Shown here: in pieces, positions 24,801 through 36,574 of the stretch
Layout: every line of letters starts with the position of its first letter
Numbering within the stretch: the first letter of the stretch is position 1
From: Magnolia sinica
Taxonomy: Eukaryota > Streptophyta > Magnoliopsida > Magnoliales > Magnoliaceae
Assembly: GCF_029962835.1 (NCBI RefSeq)
Contig: NC_080577.1
Location: 24,348,501-24,412,500 of the forward strand
DNA: 64,000 nt
Reading direction: 5' to 3'
Translations under genes and position numbers: made by a program
Notes under the pieces: model-generated
Seen by the model: only the letters and a program-made list of their open reading frames with translations
Databases searched by the model: none
What the model was told of the DNA's origin: nothing

Positions 24801-27205
24801 CCATTCATTGATCAGATCCTTGAAAGGTTAGCTGGTCATTCCTATTATAGTTTTCTTGATGGGTATTCGGGCTACAATCAGATAGAGATAGCCCCTGAAG
24901 ATCAGGAAAAGACCACATTTACATGTCCTTACGGCACCTTTGCCTATCGAAGGATGCCATTCGGACTATGTAATGCCCCTGCCACCTTTCAGCGATGTAT
25001 GCTTAGTATCTTTTCTGATATGGTGGGGCAATACCTAGAGGTCTTCATGGACGACTTCTCTGTTTACGGTCCATCTTTCAGCAAGTGCTTGGAAAGTCTT
25101 AAATGTGTGCTGAAAAGATGTGAAGAAAAGAACTTGGTACTTAATTGGGAGAAGTGCCATTTCATGGTTTAGAAGGGAATAGTCCTTGGGCATATCATCT
25201 CGTCCAAGGGAATCGAGGTAGATAAGGCAAAAATCGATCTTATCTCTAACCTACCCCCACCCAAGAACATCAGAGACGTGCGATCCTTCTTAGGACACGC
25301 AGGATTTTACAAGCGATTCATAAAGGACTTTAGTCTCCTCTCTCGTCCTTTATGCACTCTTCTTCAAAAGGATGCTCCGTACGAGTGGACTGAGCAATGC
25401 CAGGAAGCTTTCACCAAGCTTAAGGGCACGTTAACCACTGCACCTATCATGCAGCCACCCGACTGGAGCCTTCCTTTTGAGCTTATGTGCGACGCTTCTG
25501 ATTATGCTCTTGGAGCAGTCTTAGACCAGAGAAAAGATAAGCGGCCCTACGTCATTCACTACGCAAGTAGAACCTTAAATTCTGCCCAAGTGAACTACTC
25601 GACTACGGAAAAGGAACTCTTAGCGTAGTGTTCGCCTTGGACAAATTTAGGTCCTACGATCGGATCCAAGATCATTATCTATACGAATCATCGGCAATCA
25701 AGTATCTTCTTTCTAAGAATGATTCTAAGCCCCGCTTGATACGATGGATCCTTCTACTCCAAGAATTTGATTTGGAAATTAAAGATAAAAAGGGAGTAGA
25801 GAACGTAGTGGCCGATCACCTTTCTCGCCTTAATACCTCTGATTCCCTTGAGGCGACCCATATCAATGATATGTTCCCTGATGAACAACTGTTCAGAGTC
25901 TCCCATTCACCTTGGTTCGCTGACATTGCTAACTATCTTGCTACAGGTGCCATACCGACACAGTGGACTGCACAAGATAAGAAGAAATTCTTCACCGAGG
26001 TGCGCAACTTTTTCTGGGATGATCCTTACTTATTTAAATATTGCCCAGACCAAATTCTAAGGAGATGTGTACCAGACGATGAGCATTAGAGCGTCATCTC
26101 CTTCTGTCACTCAGAGGCCTGTGGTGGTCACTTTTCTGCTAAAAAGACCACGGCCAAGATTCTGCAGTGTGGCTTTTACTGGCCCACTATGTTTAGGGAC
26201 ACTCATGAGTTTTGCAAAGCTTGTGAGCGTTGTCAGAAATTGGGAGCATTGTCTCGTCGAAATATGATGCCTTTGAATCCCATTCTTATCATCGAAGCAT
26301 TTGATTGCTGGGGCATCGATTTCATGGGACCATTCCCCCAATCGTTTGGGAATCTGTATATTTTGCTCGCCGTGGATTATGTCACTTAATGGGTCGAAGC
26401 GATTCCTTGTCGAAAGAATGACCATCGCACGGTCATTAAATTCCTAAAAGAGAACATCCTTTCTCGATTCAGAACACCTCGAGCCATCATTAGTGATGGG
26501 GGCTCACACTTTTGTAATAGACCATTCGAGAGCTTAATGAAGAAATACGGTATCTCTCATAAAGTGAGCACCCCATACCATCCACAAACAAGTAGACAAG
26601 CTGAGATTTCGAATAGGGAGATCAAACACATTTTGGAGAAAACGGTTAACCCAGATCGTAAGGATTGGTCAATCCGATTGACCGATGCCTTATGGGCATA
26701 CCATACTGCCTTTAAAACCCCTATTGGAATATCTCCCTTTAGACTTGTCTATGGGAAGGCTTGTCACTTGCCTGTGGAGCTGGAACATAAAGCGTACTGG
26801 GCGATCAAAAATCTTAATTTCAATCTGGACAACGCTGGCTCGCTACGCAAACTTCAATTGAATGAACTTGAAGAAATCCGGAATGATGCGTACGATAATT
26901 CGAGAATTTACAAGGACAAGATGAAAGCATTTCATGACCAACACATTTCGCGAAAATCATTCACGCCTGGTCAGAAGGTCCTTTTGTACAATTCTCGATT
27001 ACATCTCTTTCCGGGTAAGCTTCGATCTCGTTGGACCGGTCCTTATATTGTTGTCACTGTTTTTTCGCATGGGGCCGTTGAGATAAGAGATCCCGACAAT
27101 GGCAAGGAGTTTAAAGTCAATGGACATCGATTGAAACCATTTGTCGAGAAATTTGATTCAGAGGACATGTCCATGCCTCTGACTGATCCTGTTTACCAGG
27201 ATTGA
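21810..27205 (+). pseudogene. gypsy gag-pol polyprotein, disrupted
   Basis: gag spans 21810 to about 22860, with the retrotransposon-gag segment KEKAKTWLHSL and a CX2CX4HX4C zinc knuckle at 22814-22855. An aspartic protease (LLDLGASVNLIP) lies near 23690. The reverse transcriptase, about 24720-25170, has FMDD near 25047. RNase H follows at about 25440-25830. The integrase, about 26090-26900, has an HHCC zinc region and the D-D-E residues in [14 protein letters not shown] and AEISNREIK. Breaks: TAA at 22380-22382, TAG at 25170-25172, a one-base loss near 25626 with compensating indels just after it, TAG at 26087-26089 and TAA at 26387-26389. gag and pol share one frame, as in this clade. No functional product is expected. 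Confidence 0.9.
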
Positions 27206-28499
27206 TCTCCTAGTCTGATGGAGGAAGACGTTAAACTTAGCGCTCATGGGAGGCAACCCAGCCTTTTGTTTTATTGTATTGCCTTTTATTTCATTCATTT
27301 TCATTTTTTTTATTAGTCAGTTCAATGTTTGTGGGTAACATTACTGCAAACCCTCACGAGATTACAACTCGTCCACTAGGGGAAACCTAGGGGTTTAAAG
27401 GCTTGTTGCATACGCTAAATGCAATCGAGAGCACCTACAAAAGTGGTATAGGTAGGATTGTATTTTTGTTATTTTATTTTACTTCTGTTGGTTTCTCCCT
27501 TGTGCTGACCGCTCTTACGTAGAAATTTTTGAAAAGCCTCTTGATTCTTTCATCTAGGTATTATTTTTCCATTACTTCTCATTTACTTTTTGTCCCATGT
27601 GCATCGCATGCTTATTTCTTTTACATTGAGGACAATGTAGATTTTAGGTTGGGGGTGGGAGATTAGGTCACCTAATCAGCATTTTCTTGGTCTTGTACAA
27701 AAGTTGTGAAAATTTTAAAAATTTTCTGACATTTTGTTGAATTTGAAGTGATTTTGATAACCATCTTGGATTTAAAATTACAAGATAAGTGAAGTTGGTA
27801 ATTTATGACTCTTAGATTCAGTTATCTATTATATTAGATTTCACAGTTAAGTTTGAAGTATTAATCTATAATTGGAAGTTTTAAACATTGATTGAGTTAT
27901 GAGTTCACATGTCACATCTCGCTTTCACATTAAGATTTCAGTTTGATATTAAAGGAATAAATAAGAAAAAAATAAAAAATAAAAAAATAAAAAGAAAAAA
28001 AGGGAGAGAGAGATACCTTTGGAAAAGGTTAGGCGAATAATTTTCACCATAGGTTTGCTCCCTATAGGTGTGGATTCAATTCTCCTCTCCCTCGATAAAA
28101 GAAAAGAAAAAAAAAAAAAAGAACTGAAAGGCAAATTCTAGTTTAAGTTTTGAGTGTCCTAAATACTGTTTTGATTATCAATGTTATCATAAAAATTATC
28201 CATTGGATTTCTTAATGATGATAAGCCGAGATTTTATTATACACTCATGATACTCATTGTTTAGAATTGTTCTAATTAAATACATAAATACTTTAAAGTT
28301 GATTATGAAATTTATTGTGCACTTGATTCCAGGAGGAAGTAATATCCAACATTCATGCATCTTAGAATTTTCGAATCTAGACTGTTTTTTTTAAAAATAA
28401 AAATAAAAAATCGCTTGAGTTCATAAAAATTGTCCTGTATTTCTCAACTTATTTTTCGCATACTTTGCTCGGGACTAGCAAAATGCTGGTTGGGGGTTG
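27206..28499 (+). other. gypsy 3' non-coding region with two G-rich tracts
   Basis: No env-like frame is visible. GGTTGGGGGTGGGA at 27648-27660, preceded by ACATTGAGGACAATGT, is a tract often seen downstream of integrase in Athila/Tat elements. CTGGTTGGGGGTTG at 28486-28499 abuts the 3' LTR and should be the polypurine tract that primes plus-strand synthesis. Between them lies AT-rich DNA with poly-A runs. Confidence 0.65.
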
Positions 28500-30709
28500 T
28501 GTTGAGGGTCAAATATTGCATATCAGACCCAGTTACTGCATAGTTTTACAAGCATGATACCGTTTAATGGCCTGATTTAATTGTGTTTGTGATGCAGAGT
28601 GTATTTACGAGCATGGACTGAAAAAGGGTGGTAAATGCATGGATTTGACGCTCTAGGAGCACCAAGGCAAGGAACGGACTCTAGAAGACCAAGAGCGACG
28701 GAATTATACACCAGGGGTCTGCGAAAATCGAGGAATTGAAGCTCAAGTGGCCTGAAAAGTGTCCAGAATGCAAGATCATAGGGTTCCCACCATCTGATCA
28801 GTTCGAAACTTCATACGTGGCTTGAGGACCATAAATAAACCGTACACGTAAAATTTCAGCCCCTGGATCACTGTGGAAGTGGCCCAACGGACAGATCAGC
28901 CCTTTTAATCATTATGTGGGGCCCGCCTGATATCCGGATATGCTTCAAATTTGTTCTAGACTGTTTAAACCATGTGTCAAAGCGGATGGACGGAGCAGAT
29001 TTCTCACGATCATCACAGTGGACTCCGTATGCACAGCGCATGTACATAGTGCACCGCTGCCCGCGCCGCACCGGACGGTCAGCCCGGTCAAAGACGGGCT
29101 GACCCGTCTTCTTCTTCCGCATCAACAGCGGACGGACGTTGTCCGTCCTTTTTTCATTAGTGGGCCCCATCCGTCACAGGTATCGGAAATCAGAACCGTC
29201 CATATGCTCCGAGAGGTGACCAAAACCGTCGCCTAGCTTTCTTTTTTTGTCCCATGCACACACACACAGGTACAGTGCATGTAAATGCAGGATAGACGGT
29301 GTAACGAAGAAATCCGTGGGCCACACTAAGTTTGATCCGAAACCAGCCATTCCCACCTAGTTTTTCATTCCTCATTCAATGGACGGAGTGGATTTTCAAC
29401 CCGGCCTCAAAAAACGGGACTTGCAACGACTCTGTTCCGCAGCAGGAAGCTGCCTCGACTCTGGTGGGCTACCATCATCATACCTCATGATGATCCAAGC
29501 CATTCAGATGGAGCAGGAGTGAAAACCGACCGTGCAAGGAAGTTTTCTCGAAGATATCCACGGTGAACATCACCGACCATGTCGTTCTTCCGGTGGCGAA
29601 ACTCTCGGCTGCGGCAGCTCTGTCTGCGTAAACGGATTTGTTTCCGTTTCGAATACAACATCTCGCTCCTCCGTCCCTAGCAGGGGATAAAAGGAAAAGA
29701 GAGAGAGAAGAGGGAGGCATTCTGGGAGCTACGGAACGGAAGAAAGGGAGGAGATCAGTGCACGGTTGGGAAGAGGGCTGCACATCAGGGAGTTCTGCAC
29801 GTCAGGGAGTTCTTTTTGCTGCTGCTGCACGTCAGGGAAAGGAAAAGAAAAGAAGGGCTGGCACGGGAGAGAGGTTGGGCGGCTGATTGGAGGAAGGACG
29901 GAAGAAAAGAAGACAGAGAGAGAAGATGAGAGAGAAAAGATAAGAAATTTTTCTTTATTTTTCTTCTCTTTTTCATTTTCTTTTTCTTTCTATTTGTTTT
30001 GGGTTTAGGCTAATCATGAGTGGCTAAACCTCTTAGCTGGGGCTAAGAGGTGAAGCCTGTAGCGAGATGGGAGATACTATTTCATGCGTTTAATATAAAT
30101 TTCTGAACTGAATTTAATTTTAAGTGATTATTAAAGGAATATTTTCTTAGTCTTTAATGGTCTGTTGTGACTGAAATTACAATGGGTTTGCAATGGCTTT
30201 GAATATTTCTTTCCCCCTTTTTTTATGTTTATGAAGTCAGGAAACCATGTTGTTCACCATTGTTCCATGGGCATGGTAGGATGACAGTACCCTTCCTGAT
30301 CTTCAGACATTGTTGATTGGTTGGTAATTAGTTTAATCCTGTTGTTTGCTTTGTCTCCTGGGCATGGTTAGATGATGGAATCCATTCTAATTCATATACC
30401 TTTCATCTCTTGAGAATCAAATCAAGTAAGTTCAGTTCGAATTCCATAATCCTTGATGCAGGCAAAAGATCTCCCTGATCTCTACAAGTGGATCCTCTGA
30501 ATCCCTAGTTTCCCTTCTCTGAATTCCTTAAGTTTTAGATAATTATTCCGCAATTATTCCTTAAATTTACAATTGAGTTTGATTACATCTTAGGCTAGTT
30601 CTATTTCTACCTAGTTTCAGGAAACGTACAGGTATCAGTCCCTGTGGATTCGACCTCGGTCTTACCGAGTTTATTACTACATCACAACCCTATACTTGGG
30701 GAGTGAACA
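28500..30709 (+). repeat. gypsy 3' LTR
   Basis: Nearly identical to the 5' LTR. It has an extra stretch of about 14 bases near 29065 and lacks about 23 bases near 29415. Confidence 0.9.
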
Positions 30710-30909
30710 CGTGAAATGAACCGTGTGATCTTTTATATGAATTGACCAGTTGGTTAGGGTAGATTATTTGCGTTTGGCATTTATTTATATGAATAATAAA
30801 AGTATAATATAACAGAGGAATACTTTATTAAATGCATTGCAGGCATTAATAAGTATAGAAGCAACTTTAAAGTCTTCTACTTCCACTCGTATACATAGGT
30901 GATATATAA

Positions 30910-32289
30910 ATGATGGAAGACCAGGATGAGGAAGAGATGGTCGAGTCCATCGTTGTTCTTGTAATGGTAACACGCGTTGCAGCTGTTGAGGAATACTGTC
31001 GACACTACATGTTGAAAGAGCTAGCTTGTCAAGGGGATGATGCGCGGGACAGATTTATTAATTCTATTATTTGCACAGGTGATAGGGACTGTATTACTCA
31101 ACTTAGGATGAAGCAGGATGCATTTTCTATCTATGTCATGAAATGCGTCAACGGATGACCCTACGCGATATACGGAATGTTAGTTTGGAGGAACAACTAG
31201 TCGTGTTCATACATACAATCGGACATAATGTGCGTAATTGTGTGATAAGACACATGATTTGTCGTTCAGGTGAAACTATAAGCCATCACTTTTACCAAGT
31301 TCTAGATGCAATAGTCTCCCTATACCCTAAATATATTAAGCAGGTCGGCACAGAAACCCCGAATGAGATTTAATCAAATCTACATTGGGACACATACTTC
31401 CAGGTACCATTGTCGACCAAGGGTTCCTTTGTGAAGTTAAAAGTTAAATTTTGCATCATTTATACTAATCTTATGGGCTTGAAAACTTCCCACATATAGG
31501 ATTGTGTTGGTGCAATTGACGAGACACATATTCCTGCACATATACAAGCAACACAGCATCCAAGCTTCCGCAATCGAAAGGGTATCTTGTCTCGGAATGT
31601 ACTTGCTACTCGTTCGTTTGATATGTCAATATTATACGTGTTAGCCAGATGAGAATGTTCAGCTTCAGATGCAATGGTCCTACATAACGCCCTGACGCGA
31701 AATGATGATTCTCTAATTGCGCCACCTGGTAATCAATCTTCGCCATCATTCGCTCATTATTTGCTACATAAAATCGTGTTGCTGATAGACTGAAAGAATA
31801 ATTCTTGTAATTATGTAGGAAAATACTTCGTTGTCGATGTAGGTTACGCTCATTCACCAGGATTCATGGCCCCTTATTGTGAAGTTCGACACTATTTGAA
31901 AGAGTATCGTACCATTAGAGCGCCCATGAATATGAAAGCAATTACGAAACGTAATTGAGTGATGTTTCAGTGTAATGAAGGGTAGATTTTCAATTTTGAA
32001 GACGACAGTGCAATATCCTTTTGATACACGAGTCAAAATTGTTGTTTCTTGTTGTGTGCTACATTATTTCATACAAAAAGAAGATGGACCAGAACAAGAT
32101 TTGCGTGATGTTGGTATATCTATGGGTAACGTTGAGACTAATCCTACCCCAAACGAAGTATCAACAATGGATGAGAGACAATGGCTAGTCCAAGTTACTC
32201 AACGAAAGAAAGATGCTTGGATCAGAACTCGTGATCAGATTGCGGAGCGCATGTGGGCAAACGCCCAAAATAATAGTAGGATAAAATAA
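30910..32289 (+). pseudogene. PIF/Harbinger DDE transposase, disrupted
   Basis: The translated pieces follow the HARBI1-type nuclease. GAIDETHIPA places the first catalytic Asp at 31518-31520. GILSRNVLATRSFDM follows. VVDVGYAHSPGFMAPY places the second Asp at 31836-31838. I-E before CFSVMKGRFSI keeps the catalytic Glu at 31957-31959. The codon after this Glu is TGA where the family has Arg, and frames change several times (near 31150, 31500, 31640 and 31950). The C-terminal part (31975-32289) is an open 104-codon frame. This protein would cut TIRs and insert at TWA sites, together with the Myb-like protein encoded downstream. It is inactive as it stands. Confidence 0.85.
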
Positions 32290-32524
32290 GCATACTCAAT
32301 TTCTTAAGTACTTTGACTCTTAATATAAATATTATGGCTACTCCGATTTATGTATAAGATAGTATATCTAGCTATTTGGATTATTCAGCTTCGGAATTTG
32401 ATAAATTTTTCTGAAACATTAGTTAGCCTTTATTTCTTTCTCATTGATATATTTGCTAATTGAATAATATGTTACTCACCTGGTATTCTTTCGTAACTGC
32501 ATTCCCATGTATACATAGGTGAAA

Positions 32525-33703
32525 TGTCGGACATATAGGGAAGTTCTACACCAACTCTGATGGAGTCACTTTGAGAACTTCGATCCTCACAATGCGTTGT
32601 TCTCCACGTGAGAAGTTCGTCAAATCCCTCGCTGAGCCTTCCTCCCGCGCCGCCAAAATAAAATGGACCAGAACTATGGATCAAGTATTATTTGACACCT
32701 TGATTGACCAAATTGCATTAGGCCGAAAAGGCTAATAATGGCTTCAAAAGAGAATCGTATCAAGCGGCCACCAACGAGGTGTGTAAACGTACTCAAATCC
32801 TTGTCAACTGGCAAAATGTCTAGAATATATTGTGGTATCATAAGAGAGAGTATAATGATGTAAGGGACATGCTGGTTGTGAGCGACTTTGGTTAGGACAA
32901 TGAGCACATGGTTGTCACAGCCCCAGACGAAGTTTGGGAGGAGTATCTAAAGGTAAGTTAATCCCAAATTATGGTTTTAGAACATTGAAGGTCAAATAAT
33001 ACCTCTCGATGAGATTTTCTTTTTTTGACAACATGTCCAATCTAATTGACAAACTCCCTTCGTCGTTTGGAGTCTCATTCGAGAGCTGAAAGATTGCGTG
33101 ACAAGCGAATCGAATGGATGAATGATTTAGCAGTGATTGTAGGTTCTGACCAGGTTACGGGACGGTACGCTCAAGGAAGTAGGAACCTAGCCGCGTCTTC
33201 ATCTTATGCTCATAGAGATTTGAACGAAGCATGAACAGAACTAGACGACGATGTTGATGCGACCTTTCCGAAGAAAATATCGAGGAATCAACGACAAATT
33301 ATCAATATTCAACTAAAAGTCAATCAAGGGAACATCGATCGTTCCAAAACACTCCTACCCTTAGAACTAAATTCGATAGTACTCGTGGTGGTAGTACGAC
33401 AACAAAATGGATGCGACCCGCTCGTCCCTGTGACGTCCTTGTCATGTCTCTCATGACTGTAGCAGAGATAATGTATAACTTTGGACTTGGGAATGAGGTC
33501 AACCGAACAAGTAGGGTCTTAGACATCTTTGAAGAGGTTCAAGGGCTAATCAACTCTGAGTTCATTGAGGTTAGCCAGCTCCTTGAATAGGGGATGACAA
33601 GCTTGCATCTTTTTTTGTTAGTCTACGATCGGAACGTCGTGTTGATTAGCTGAAAAAGATTCTGTCTGATTTGAAGGGCAATGGTGTTGGTGCTTCTAGT
33701 TGA
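32525..33703 (+). pseudogene. Myb/SANT-like (trihelix-type) Harbinger accessory protein, disrupted
   Basis: KWTRTMDQVLFDTLIDQIAL near 32663, then a Tyr-Lys-rich helix and APDEVWEEYLK near 32920, match the Myb/SANT-like domain found beside Harbinger transposases in plants. A later piece, ERLRDKRIEWMNDLAVIVGS (about 33088), and a C-terminal NFGLGNEV...VLDIFEEVQGL region (33478-33550) fit the rest of the family. Consecutive stops near 32730 and several frame changes break it. Known role: binding of subterminal repeats and nuclear import of the transposase. Confidence 0.8.
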
Positions 33704-34064
33704 TGGAAGCAGAAGTAATGAGTTTTGAAATTTTGATACTTACGTTACACTTTGGATCATATTTAGGGTAGGAGAAGATTTATTACAATATATTTAACAA
33801 ACCTGTAGTAACTAAATTAATATGTGTTTGATTATGCTAGTAGTGGATCTATTTAACAGGTATATGATCCACCTCCTACGGTGCCACTTATATTTCAACT
33901 GGCGGGGGAGCAATCTGCACCGTGATTGTAAACCACGGACTGAGCATGATGCATGTTGAATACTTCTACTCATCTTCATATAGACAGAAGCATACATTAA
34001 GTAGATGAAATATGGTTTGTATATAATCATATGTATCAATTTTCTGTCTATTATGTGAATATAG

Positions 34065-34366
34065 ATGGGTTCCAGCAAATACTACGTTGCTCTTGTGAGT
34101 TGTCGTCCAGGCATATACTTATCTTGGGACGAGACATGGTTACATGTAGAAGGATTCAGCGGTGCCAGACACCGATCTTCAAATCAATGGTAGATGCAAG
34201 TGCATGGTGGATTTCTAACCAAGCATGTATCACAAGTGGACAGTCCACATCACGGGATATCGTACCTGGGTACATATCCCAGTGTTGTAGTGATGTTGCT
34301 ACATTGACTTTATTTACGGACTCGATCCAACATATTTACGGATCCTTGATATGTAAGACTACATAG
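34065..34366 (+). pseudogene. caulimovirus-VI / RNase H1 N-terminal-like domain remnant
   Basis: From the ATG at 34065 the frame reads MGSSKYYVALVSCRPGIYL and then the words WDETWLHVEGFSGARHRS. It continues after a one-base shift near 34173 as KSMVDASAWWISNQ. The pattern (K-Y-Y-V, R-x-PGIY, W-x-E, V-x-GF-x-GA, SF-x-S-x-x-A) is that of the small RNA:DNA-hybrid-binding domain of RNase H1 and caulimovirus P6. It lies on the same strand downstream of the Myb-like frame, so it may be a third gene of the Harbinger element or captured DNA. Only this one domain is recognisable. Confidence 0.6.
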
Positions 34367-34379
34367 ACGGACAATACCC

Positions 34380-35339
34380 CTATGTCATTTGGGGAAAGAG
34401 TGGTTGCATTAGTAACTGTCTTGCTAGTTATATTAATCATTTTGTATATTATCATTAAGTTATAGCTTGCACATGTAGTTACATCGACTGACTCCTTATT
34501 ATAGTAATGTTCGGTTTAATGAACTCATATATGCTGCTTGGTGACGGACTGAATATCGAACTTTTAATTGCTTGTCTAATTATCTGGACTAGTAATGATT
34601 TTATGAAATGTACAACTATTTCAACATGATTTTGTGGTAATCATGTTGGGCATTTTGTGGACATGTAAGTTTTGGATCATTCATAATCCGGTGATGATAA
34701 ATTATGTTTATATCCATTTGTCGCATTTTATTCTCTAAAGGATTCGCTCCGTATTATACCACATAGTGAAGTGGGCAACACTCTGAATATCATATGGCCA
34801 TTTCACCAAAGGTAGGCATGATCTTATAACCAATACGAGTTACAATATATGTCTATCTAATGCATGATGATGATTTGCGCAGGAGACTATGAATCCAGCG
34901 AAGTGTCAACCTACACTCCTTGCATATTTTGGATGCAAAGATCTAGAGTAAGTGCAGGTGGAGTGAATTTGGGTGAAAATTCGCATTGCATATTGAGGTG
35001 TGCTTTATGTACTTTACTTGTTCGACATGGAAACCAAACACATCAAGGTAAAATGGAGGCTCCGCTTACATGTCTAAATTTGTTATTGTTTACGTCTAAT
35101 GTAGGGTTGCGATTTCTTCAAAGTTAATCCCCTCTTTCAGATGACTCTTTGAGATTTGGCTGATTAGTCGAAAGTACTTTGCATGTGTATATACCGAAAA
35201 ACAATGGTTGTTCATCACGTCCTGTTGTTTCGTCATCTCTCAACCGGTTTATTACCATTTTCTTTATACACATATAGGGTAAATTTCTATGCATGTACTT
35301 AAGACACTCACATATACATCTGTGAGTGTGATCCACATT
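34380..35339. other. 3' part of the Harbinger element, no recognised gene
   Basis: AT-rich. An open frame of 87 codons at 34864-35127 shows no family I know, and I do not call it a gene. Confidence 0.35.
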
Positions 35340-35610
35340 CGTTTTGATACAGCAAAATCTTTGTTTTTTCCCTTCATCTAGATCAGTAGGACGAGTTCAA
35401 CAGATTGGATTGGCTGTCAAATGAACAGGACAGTGTGCCTTAAGACGATTTTAATGGTGGATCTCTAATCTATATTGTTTTCCTGTAATTTGGCTGCACT
35501 TGAGATTTAGATCAACAAATGATGCGGTGACATACCATAAATTGATTTGTTAAAATGATCTGAACGGAATGGATGAAACACATACATCATGGTGGGGCCC
35601 ACTGACCACC
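35340..35610. mobile_element. foldback MITE family, copy C (right half)
   Basis: Only the centre and right end are present: CCTTCATCTAGATCAGTAGG, TTTTAATGGTGGATCTCTAA, and the terminal GGATGAAACACATACATCAT followed by GGTGGGGCCCAC. It is inserted in the 3' part of the Harbinger element. Confidence 0.65.
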
Positions 35611-35939
35611 ATCATTGGGTTTGATGCAGGTGGACTGGCCGGTCCGTACACGCTTCGTATTACATACTAGTTATCAACAATCCCACGAACCCTTCGGTAC
35701 ATCACATGCCAAACATAGGTTGCCTGAATTCTATGGGAGTCTTTCATCTACTATGCAAACCAAACACAAACGCGGGTATTACGTCGGATATCAGGTGGAA
35801 TGACCATCCACTCGAAACGCCATTGGTGAATTTGCTTGTTTACACCACTGCTAGACAAGTCTCTGACAGGCAGCAATAAATGACAACTAATCCCATCCCT
35901 TCAATTCTGATGGGATTTGACGGGCCAGACAGGCCCTAA

Positions 35940-36574
35940 GGATAACATATGCAATGGTATCATGCATGGTGGAGTGTGATGGCTGATGCATATACATTGT
36001 TTGTGGTGTCCAACGTGATGGGAACAATACATCCAATCCATCCATCACATGTATCCCTTGACGCACTCTAAAGGTAAACAAAAAGGCCGATTGATGGCTG
36101 ATACTTTCTTGGACCATGATAGTTCACAGTTAATACACAAGCATCGTTTGTGAGGCCCACTGCAATCCAATTCATCCATCATGTCCATCTATTGGTTCTC
36201 TTGAGGGGACTGAAAAAAGGCCAATTAATCATAAGGTGGATCATGCCCTTGGGAACTAACAAGATGGGATACAAATGTTTAAAAACCTTTGAGATTGTTT
36301 GCGGCGTTTATTAATATGGGTGCAGGATATCTAATTTGTCCATCATTTGGAAAAACAAAGAAATACCCTTTCATGTGACTATAGATTTTGGTGATATCTA
36401 TTGTTTCTCTCCATGTGGTGTAAATATCTACTTCCACACACCATCTCTTGGTGTACTAACAAGCTAATCCAAATAATAAGAAAAATTACTTCCACATGGA
36501 TTTTCATTTAAACACATCAAATCCAAACATTACAATGACAATGTGAATAGTTCACTTGTGGAGCTCTTTATAGA
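35940..36574. other. no gene seen
   Basis: Contains degenerate GGCCCACTGCAATCCAATTC/CCATCATGTCCATC words related to the foldback MITEs, but no clear element ends and no coding region. Confidence 0.35.

Larger units (their letters stand above)
18898..30709 (+). mobile_element. Ty3/gypsy retrotransposon, Athila/Tat-like
   Basis: LTRs of 2217 and 2210 bp begin TGTTGAGGG and end GTGAACA. A TGGCGCCGTTG primer site follows the 5' LTR, and a purine/G tract precedes the 3' LTR. The flanks TGTGA and CGTGA are a 5-bp duplication with one mismatch. gag, protease, reverse transcriptase, RNase H and integrase follow in gypsy order. By eye the LTRs differ by about thirty substitutions, mostly transitions, plus two short indels, so insertion is fairly recent on a tree time scale. 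The coding frame is nevertheless broken in several places. Confidence 0.92.
10663..35936 (+). mobile_element. PIF/Harbinger DNA transposon with nested insertions
   Basis: The left end GGGCCTGTTTAGACGGACAG pairs imperfectly with the right end, which read inward is GGGCCTGTCTGGCCCGTCAA. Both ends are bordered by TAA (10660-10662 and 35937-35939), the TWA duplication of the superfamily. Inside are remnants of a Harbinger DDE transposase and its Myb/SANT-like partner on the same strand. Removing the solo LTR and the gypsy element leaves about 8.9 kb. The reconstructed empty site also restores the split hAT-like MITE, which supports one insertion event. The TIRs are diverged, so the left end could belong to a relative. 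Confidence 0.65.

Noticed and set aside
34864-35127. 87-codon open frame as a fourth Harbinger gene
   Set aside because: No family recognised and no supporting motif; too short to call.
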